Positions 57,901 through 64,000 of a stretch of DNA of 64,000 nucleotides are shown here, one piece after another. The notes beneath the pieces were generated by a model. The model had not been told where the DNA came from. It saw only the letters and a list, made by a program, of their open reading frames with translations, and searched no databases. This DNA comes from Gigantopelta aegis (Eukaryota > Mollusca > Gastropoda > Neomphalida > Peltospiridae), in the NCBI RefSeq assembly GCF_016097555.1, contig NC_054702.1:64401682-64465681 (forward strand), given 5' to 3'. A program made the position numbers and the translations under genes. Position 1 is the first letter of the stretch; each line of letters begins with the position of its first letter.

Positions 57901-58524
57901 AATGTCCCAACTGCCCAAGATGTCCCAATTAGGACACCAGGGGAGGAGCAGGCTGATTTGTACCCGAATTAAACACAAATGCCAGAATCTGGATAACAGC
58001 GTTAACTACTATTCATATTTGCTTGTAATACTATCAAACAGGTATATAGGGTTTCAAATGAATCGCTATGCAATTTTTCATGAACGTCGACTAATATTGT
58101 GAGTAGAATGAATTCATATTTAAAAATATTTTATTCAGGCCAGCTAATTCAGATAGAATGTGTGTGTGTGTGTGTGTGTCTCTGTGTGTGATATACCGTA
58201 TTATGTATGTATACATGTATATATTTAACATACAGCCAATTTTGCGCGAACGACTACATCGTTTTTTGACACACACACCGATGCCCCCCGTCTCATACAC
58301 TTATGTTAATTATAATATGAACTTGTTTAACACACTATGCGCTACCTCATGAATAAAAGGCCAATAACAAAAATGAATAAAATATTTATACAAGACTCGG
58401 TCTGTAATGAGCTTTGCACCAAACAAGTACCTGCTAGGCTTGGTCCAGTGATGATTATTTTTATCGGCGATGATCCGTCATTCAGGGGGAATTTGCCTCC
58501 TTGGCTCCCATAGCACTGCCCCAT
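54901..58524 (-). CDS. ARF-like small GTPase, gene B (three exons, 189 aa)
   Basis: Exons are 58524-58431, 56484-56167 and 55058-54901. Donors are GTACTTGT and GTAATTGG, acceptors TTTCTTTCAG and TTTTTGTAG; both introns are phase 1, at the same places as in gene A. The start MGQCYGS offers Gly-2 for myristoylation and Cys-4 for palmitoylation. G1 is GPSLAGKS (27-34, complete after splicing), switch I Thr is in PTDLFNVE (53), G3 is YDLSGA (72-77) and G4 is NRVD (132-135). The C-terminal exon has the ARF pattern 'LSSRKWKICNL' but no SA motif. Mg2+ and nucleotide ligands are better kept than in gene A, yet the catalytic Gln position is Ala, predicting slow hydrolysis. An upstream in-frame GTG at 58548 is not needed. 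Partners and pathway are unknown. Confidence 0.88.
56030..56160 (+). repeat. SINE tail with (TTCG)n/(TTCC)n/(ATTC)n array in gene B intron 2
   Basis: 'TTTGACACCCAATAGCCGAC...GCTGGGGTGTCGTT' is the (ATTC)n SINE tail. Its tetranucleotide array changes unit three times and ends only about 10 bases from the exon 2 donor (56166). Confidence 0.85.
56587..56902 (-). repeat. tRNA-headed SINE, full length, in gene B intron 1
   Basis: Minus-strand copy from the 'AAATGTTTTATTTAACCACG' tail to the GGGCGGGACGTAGCCCAGTGG head (56902). Very well preserved. Confidence 0.9.
57013..57556 (-). repeat. SINE fragments and a second tRNA-like head
   Basis: 57013-57087 is a SINE tail fragment and 57300-57350 a body fragment. 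57490-57556 reads on the minus strand GACGGGGTATAGCTCAGTGGTATAG with a GGTCGCAGAATCAATC B box, a different tRNA-like head. Together they look like a mosaic SINE interrupted near 57090-57295, where a CT-rich run (57255-57290) lies. Confidence 0.65.
57668..57848. mobile_element. Short TIR element with poly-G/poly-C arms
   Basis: 'CACTGGCGTAGGAAG' at the left and the complement of 'CATACGCCACTG' at the right are inverted. Poly-G (57685-57711) and poly-C (57797-57817) form the inner arms. TAGGT lies outside both ends, a possible duplication. It is in gene B intron 1. Confidence 0.65.
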
Positions 58525-58540
58525 CAAACTGACATCCCCG
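58522..58540 (-). promoter_or_regulatory. Mini-ORF overlapping the gene B start codon
   Basis: Minus strand: ATGTCAGTTTGATGGGG. The upstream ATG (58535-58533) opens a three-codon frame whose TGA shares its A with the main ATG, as in gene A. Confidence 0.6.
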
Positions 58541-58559
58541 CGATTCACATAACGATCAA

Positions 58560-59535
58560 TCGTTTCAATTCGCGTTATTTTAGGACGCGGCGTAATGTGT
58601 ATCGCGTTCTTGGATACATTACGACAGCAGTGACACTGTTTACGAGAGTGCTCTCCCTTCCATCTAGAGCTTTTATTTTTTCAAAGCAGTTGATAGCTCA
58701 AACGCCTACAAAACGTCGAGGTGGCAATGCCATAGCTAGGATTATTTATTTATTTATTTTTATTATTATTAATTTTTGGGGGAAATGGGGGGAGATTAAT
58801 TATTGGAACGAACAAGCATGGAATGCACAAAACATTAGAGGGTCCGGTGGCATGCCCTCCGGGAAATTTTGAAATTTAGAGGCTCTGAAATACCATTTTG
58901 CAGCCATTTTAGGGAGGTTACACACTAAAAACGTCAATATCAATAACCAATAAATTGTCATATTCGTTTTAACGAATTTTTTATTATTTATTTATTTTTT
59001 TATTATTATTTTTTTTTTTATATCAATGCGATATATCAAATTTACCAATATACAACAATTTTATTTATGTATACTAATCTATCAAATGCCTGTGGGTGGG
59101 AGAGGGAACATTCAAAATTGGCAAAATGACACATGTAATGTATTACCCAAAAGGTATTTTTAATTTTTTATTTATTTTTTTTTAAATTATTATTTAATTA
59201 TATTATATTATATTATATTATATTATATTATATTATTTAATATATATTAACCTTTGTATTAACCTTGGGGATAGACGAACAGGCGCAATTGGTCATCTTA
59301 CGACACTGTAAGGCATTCCTGGCTGTAATTTGGTTTCTTGCTTGAAAGAATAATTTCTACAATGAGGGTTGGGTTTTTTTGAGGGGTGGTTGGGGGTGGG
59401 GGTGGGGTGGAGTTGGAATTTACAATCACATTGTAGGCAAGTTTGTATTTTTTCCCTGCTCTGTCTGGCTGAACTCGGCCGAGACACTGTCTGAAAATCT
59501 ATAGACAGCAGAACAACTAGGAACAAGGAAAGAAG
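58560..59535. other. Intergenic, T-rich and (TTATA)n DNA
   Basis: No gene seen. Contains (TTAT)n-like T-rich tracts (58740-58780, 58975-59020) and a (TATTA)n array at about 59203-59236. A G-rich stretch lies at 59380-59410. Confidence 0.6.
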
Positions 59536-59779
59536 GAAATGGTTTATTTAACGACGCACTCAACACATTTTTTATTTTACGGTTATAATATGGCGTCGGA
59601 CACGGATATTGAGAGAGGAAACCCGCTGTCGCCACTTCATGGGCTACTCTTTTCGATTAGCAGAAAGGGATCTTTTATATGCACCATCCCACAGACAGGA
59701 TAGCGCATACCACGGCCTTTGATATACCAGTCGTGGTGCACTGGCTGGAACGAGAAATAGCCCAATGGGCCCACCGACA
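59536..59779 (-). repeat. tRNA-headed SINE, head truncated
   Basis: Tail 'AAATGGTTTATTTAACGACG' and conserved body to 'AATGGGCCCACCGAC'; the tRNA-like head is gone. Confidence 0.88.
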
Positions 59780-59879
59780 GTGAAATAACTACGAATAGAC
59801 CAGGTGTGAAGAAATAAATAGTGACATGCATGTTGCGGGGTGTGGGGAGTGGTGAAGAGTCCAACACTATATACTTTTC

Positions 59880-59882
59880 TTT

Positions 59883-59915
<33 letters not shown>

Positions 59916-60042
59916 GTATGTATGTATGTGTGTGTCTTTGTGTGCGTGTGTGTGTGTCTGTGTGTGTATATGTGTGTATGTATGTGTGTTTGTGTGTGTC
60001 TATGTATGTTTGTGTGTATGTGTGTGTATGTATGTATGTGTG

Positions 60043-60095
<53 letters not shown>

Positions 60096-60150
60096 GTATC
60101 TGTGTATGTGTGCGCGTGTGTGTGCGTGCATGTATGCGTGTGTGTGTAAT
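59880..60150 (+). repeat. TG-rich compound microsatellite
   Basis: (TATATG)n, (TATG)n and (TG)n blocks run over about 270 bp and give long open frames in all three forward frames. Those frames are artefacts of the repeat. Confidence 0.95.
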
Positions 60151-60475
60151 TAGGTGTTAACCTGCTACTGTCAGACATATTGGGAGACTTCATTACTCTA
60201 GTTTTGTAGTAGGACCCCGAATATGTTTGAAGCACAATATTAGCTGCTACACTGAAAACAGTTCAAATTAAATGACAGGAATTTACTGGTCAGATAAAAC
60301 AACATTTTATAACAAGACAGACAGATATTTTGTTAAAGTCTCACCCAATGTATTATATTATCAATAAAATATACGAGAAACATTCTTAAACACCATAAAA
60401 GCCGCTCCTCAAGGAGTTATGAGAGACTGAAAATCATACTTCAATAGAAAAATATAATTAAAGGGTATTTTTTGC

Positions 60476-60676
60476 TTAACCACACTACTAGAGAATTTAT
60501 TAATCATCGGCTATTGGATGTCAAACAGTTGGTAATTTTGACATATAGTCTTAGAGTGGAAACCCGCTACATTTCTTCATTAGCAGCAAGTGATCTTTTA
60601 TATGCACAATCCCATAGACAGTATAGCACATACCACGGCCTTTGATATACCGGTCGTGGTACACTAGCTGGAACGA
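60476..60676 (-). repeat. tRNA-headed SINE, head lost, followed by (TA)n
   Basis: Tail 'CACTACTAGAGAATTTATTA' and body to 'CTAGCTGGAACGA', then (TA)n at 60704-60743. Confidence 0.85.
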
Positions 60677-60699
60677 TAGTAAAACAGAGGCATATTCTA

Positions 60700-60745
<46 letters not shown>

Positions 60746-60779
60746 TAGTAATATACAATTAAGCGTAATCATACTATAG

Positions 60780-61652
60780 TCCGTCCCATCCTTATATAAA
60801 AGTGATTTTATTTAAAAAAAATTCTGTTTGGTTTGACGTAAAAAGAAAAGTAAAAGTCTTTTGGAAATCAATTTTTAAAAAATACTATTTTTGTGTGTAA
60901 GGTAAAAAACCCAATCGGCTCAGAAATAAATAACTTGTAGTAAATTCCATAGTATGAAAAAAGGCGTCCACTGTGGGACGAACTATAATATTATTGACTC
61001 ACAAGTGACAATGTGCAAGCTCCCAACTAAAGTACAACCAAGAGTTGCTTCCCGTGGACCACAGTCTGTGATTCGGCTTGTGAGATCTGCATGATGACAG
61101 CTTTATAGATGTCAAAAGGAATTTAGCAACTGATAACAGTTTCACACAACGTTCCTTTCCCAGCGATACTGTTAGTGCTAGCTAAAGCTGTATAATTGAA
61201 AAAGAAACCTCACTCCTTCCATAATATTATTATACGCTTGTCCTTTCTAGCAGTTGCAGGGAAGCTTTTTGTATACATTCCCCCTACCCTACCACAAAAG
61301 AACTTCTATATAGCAGTCGTGGAGCAGTGGTTGAAACCAGCAGTAAAAAAGAACGTCTGTTGATGAGGATCAACCTTGTAACCGTGGCACTTCAGGTAGA
61401 AAGTAAATTTTGAAGGTAATGCAGTCAGGAAACATTAGTTCAAAGAGTTGTGTTTTCAGGACGGTGCAGGAAATTGTGCAAGGGGTTGCTGTACTGTGGA
61501 GAGCGAAATTTTAAGGAGGTCGAGTCATGGTACCTCGAAAATTATATTGACCCCCCCCCCCCCCCCAAAAAAAAAACCCCAACAAAAACCCACATTTGTA
61601 TTGAGCAACTCTCCGCCCCTCCCACCCCCACTCCCCCGGCACAAGCGCTTGG
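60780..61652. other. Intergenic DNA without recognisable genes
   Basis: No coding signal. Poly-C followed by poly-A lies at 61552-61580. Part of 60840-60960 echoes 27710-27860. Confidence 0.5.
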
Positions 61653-61669
61653 TTTTCTTGCGCAAACAC

Positions 61670-62063
61670 CGGCCTCGGTGGCGTCGTGGCAGGCCATCGG
61701 TCTACAGGCTGGTAGGTACTGGGTTCGGATCCCAGTCGAGGCATGGGATTTTTAATCCAGATACCGACTCCAAACCCTGAGTGAGTGCTCCGCAAGGCTC
61801 AATGGGTAGGTGTAAACCACTTGCACCGACCAGTGATCCATAACTGGTTCAACAAAGGCCATGGTTTGTGCTATCCTGCCTGTGGGAAGCGCAAATAAAA
61901 GATCCCTTGCTGCCTGTCGTAAAGAAGAGTAGCCTATGTGGCGACAGCGGGTTTCCTCTAAAAACAGTGTCAGAATGACCATATGTTTGACGTCCAATAG
62001 CCGATGATAAGATTAAAAATCAATGTGCTCTAGTGGCGTCGTTAAATAAAACAAACTTTTTTT
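61670..62063 (+). repeat. SINE with GGCCTCGGTGGCGTCG head, full length
   Basis: tRNA-like head with B box GGGTTCGGATCCC, an extra module ('CTCAATGGGTAGGTGTAAAC'), the shared body and tail 'TAGTGGCGTCGTTAAATAAA'. A 17-bp duplication TTTTCTTGCGCAAACAC flanks it (61653-61669 and 62064-62080). Confidence 0.94.
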
Positions 62064-62349
62064 TTTTCTTGCGCAAACACATCACCAATTCTGAATACGA
62101 GCATGGGTTTCATTTTTATTTCATTCACAACCATGCAGTTTTTCATTTCATTTTAGTTTTTTTATTTTAATTTTGTTTGTTTTAAAAAAAAAAAAAACCC
62201 CAAAACTACTTACATTTTCGCAATCACTGCAAATAGGCTAACGAAATGCAGCCTCGCAAATTTGTTTCGATTATCTGCCACGCTATTGTTGACACTTGAG
62301 TATATTACTTTATCAAGGCCATCTTGTAGGTTCAGTTCTGTATCAGTTG

Positions 62350-62635
62350 CATGGGCGTCATTTGGTGGGGGACAGGGGGGACATGTCCCCCCCACTTTTA
62401 GCAGTGGGGGGGGACAGAATATCTGATGTCCCCCCCACTTTACTCTAAATAATGTTCTCAGACAGCCACAATGACCTTCATTTTTCAAAATTTTCGGGGG
62501 GGGGGGGGCATGCCCCCAGACCCCCCTAGAGTCGCTTCACGCCCAGGGCGCTCGCGATTAGTCGCACGAAATATTGTTAGAACCCAAATGCCCCCCCCCT
62601 CCCCCCCCACTTTTTCGTTGCAAATGACGCCCATG
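62350..62635. mobile_element. hAT-like MITE with 8-bp target duplication
   Basis: TIR CATGGGCGTCATTTG at both ends. Flanks ATCAGTTG and GTCAGTTG are an 8-bp duplication with one difference, the hAT length. The interior is built from G and C runs that pair with each other. Confidence 0.82.
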
Positions 62636-62649
62636 GTCAGTTGGATTAC

Positions 62650-63157
62650 TTAACGATGAGATCTACATATCCATAACCAACGTATCGACAAATAAACGTA
62701 GACCATTCAAATATACACGCTGATAACATTTCATGTTGATATAATACACTGGTAACAATTAAACTCTTTGCTTTTACACGGCACATTACGGTATTCAGAA
62801 ATTGACCTAATTAAAATTAGCTCCACTATTACATGCGGATCTAACAGCAGCCCGTTTTAGCTCATGTCCAGTTGACCTTTCATTCGACCAATCAAAACCT
62901 TACTTGCAAAATCATGCCAGTGATTTAAAAAAAAACCCCAAACATTCGGGATTATGCCGAGGGTATACGAAATGATTCGGTGAATTACGAAGTATGCCGG
63001 AAACTAATTGCAATATAACATTTTATATAAAATTCGTTTCAAGACGAAAAAAACCAACCCGTGATGGTATAGCCATAAACTCTGATTATACTAGTATACA
63101 ATCCAGAGTTTATTACTGCACTTTTCCTCCTGTTTTTTCAATGTTGAAATAGACCAA
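62650..63157. other. Intergenic DNA without recognisable genes
   Basis: No gene or named repeat seen in this stretch. Confidence 0.45.
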
Positions 63158-63356
63158 CAAGTTCGCCTATTGCATAAATAGTATCGACCGATATTTTTAG
63201 AATTTGTATGCTCCCGAATAACGTTATAAAAGGCGAAGTGTAATTGGTCGATATTTAAATTGTTATTTATAGATGAAATGTCACCTGGACATGGGAGTCA
63301 ACGCAATGCTGTTAGATCTACTAGTGAGACCAGTAGAGCTAATTTTAATCAGATTG
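63158..63356 (+). repeat. Second copy of the 30414-30612 repeat
   Basis: Nearly identical direct copy (see 30414). It carries the same TATAAAAGGCGAAG motif. Confidence 0.85.
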
Positions 63357-63519
63357 CCTTCATAGCTGAAATCCGCATCGCCTTGCACGTGCTTGTTGTA
63401 AATAACCGTAAATTCTCAAATTGCAAAACTTTATATATTTGTATGTCTATGTTCATCTTGTTCCTCTTCTTTATTACAGGATTTCTCATATTAACAGACA
63501 TTCTTATAACGTCTTTAAA

Positions 63520-63706
63520 CCAGTGTACCACAACTGGTCAAAGGCCTGTCTGTGGGAAAGTGCATATAAATGATCCCTTGCTGCATTAGGAAGATGTAGC
63601 GGGTTTTCTCTGATGACCACGTGTCAAAATTACCAAATGTTTGACATCAAATAGCCGATGATTAATTAATCAAAGTTCTCTGGTGGTGTTGGTAAAAAAC
63701 AACAAC
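63520..63706 (+). repeat. tRNA-headed SINE, head lost
   Basis: Plus-strand copy starting within the body ('ACCAGTGTACCACAACTGGT') and ending in the 'CAAAGTTCTCTGGTGGTGTT' tail. After it, to the window end, no gene is seen. A further SINE body fragment begins at about 63965. Confidence 0.85.
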
Positions 63707-64000
63707 TTTGTTTTATTATTTAAACCGCATATGGATAAAAAATATTAACAGACATTAAATAAAAATAATCTTCATTATCACAAACATACTAGTAGTTTGT
63801 TTTGAACAATTAAGAACTTAAGATAAACTACTACATGTGTATTAAAAGCAAACATAAACAGAAATAAAACCAATAAAAACTAAAACTAACAAATGACAAA
63901 TAAGATGTATAACACAAATAGAAAAGCAAAAGGAACACTGCTATGAACCCACTACCTTTCCCCAGACAGGACTGCACATACCACGACAAGAAAAAGAAGG

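Noticed and set aside
58525..58548. Longer N-terminus for gene B from an in-frame GTG at 58548
   Set aside because: The ATG at 58524 gives the Met-Gly start shared with the paralogues, and GTG starts are not expected in animal nuclear genes.
59886..60160. Long open frames in three forward frames
   Set aside because: They are produced by the TG-rich microsatellite (Cys/Val/Tyr repeats) and carry no coding information.

Overview
The window is AT-rich animal nuclear DNA. Genes have short exons with GT-AG introns. There are long (TA)n, (GT)n and poly-G/poly-C tracts, and a very dense load of nested retrotransposons, SINEs and terminal-inverted-repeat (TIR) elements. tRNA-headed SINEs whose tails read like 'TAGTGGTGTCGTTAAACAAA' recur more than a dozen times. 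From this I infer a mollusc, probably a marine gastropod; no marker gene proves it. There are no rRNA genes, CRISPR arrays or bacterial-type operons.

Host genes. The best-supported genes are two complete three-exon genes for divergent ARF-like small GTPases on the minus strand. Gene A (exons 38128-38068, 32986-32666, 31543-31374) encodes 183 aa. Gene B (exons 58524-58431, 56484-56167, 55058-54901) encodes 189 aa. Both have the same intron positions and phases, with the P-loop codons split across intron 1. Both start Met-Gly like myristoylated ARFs. Both have an upstream mini-ORF whose TGA overlaps the start codon (TGATGGGG). A third first exon (21096-21033) with a matching promoter has no recognisable downstream exons. 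A fourth promoter/exon-1 relic lies at 40.5-40.67 kb. The window is therefore a decaying tandem ARF-like family. Other host-like coding pieces (5.5 kb, 26.1-27.0 kb, 39.5-39.7 kb) are not recognised.

Layout. 0-4.7 kb: a decayed LTR retrotransposon on the minus strand, with integrase-before-reverse-transcriptase order. 4.7-6.2 kb: SINEs, a duplicated segment and an unknown GC-rich ORF. 8.2-11.1 kb: a jockey/I-like LINE on the minus strand. 11.6-20.6 kb: SINEs and MITEs, a TA-target TIR element inserted in a SINE, and a 3.1-kb element with 400-bp TIRs that carries another TIR element inside one arm. 21-22 kb: orphan ARF-like exon 1 and a 76-bp tandem repeat. 22.1-25.4 kb: a 3.3-kb TIR element carrying a broken gene that looks FEN1/XPG-like with a cysteine-rich tail. 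28.9-30.2 kb: a solo LTR. 31.4-38.3 kb: gene A, its introns full of SINEs and MITEs. 44.6-53.0 kb: an L1/Tx1-like LINE on the plus strand, broken up by two solo LTRs, a THAP-domain relic and a SINE. 54.9-58.5 kb: gene B. 58.5-64 kb: SINEs, a hAT-like MITE and low-complexity DNA.

Functionally, the ARF-like proteins are the only plausible host products. Their N-terminal glycine suggests membrane attachment, and their altered nucleotide-binding residues suggest weak, slow or absent GTP hydrolysis. Everything else is mainly a record of transposition, several steps of which can be ordered because undamaged target sites survive.
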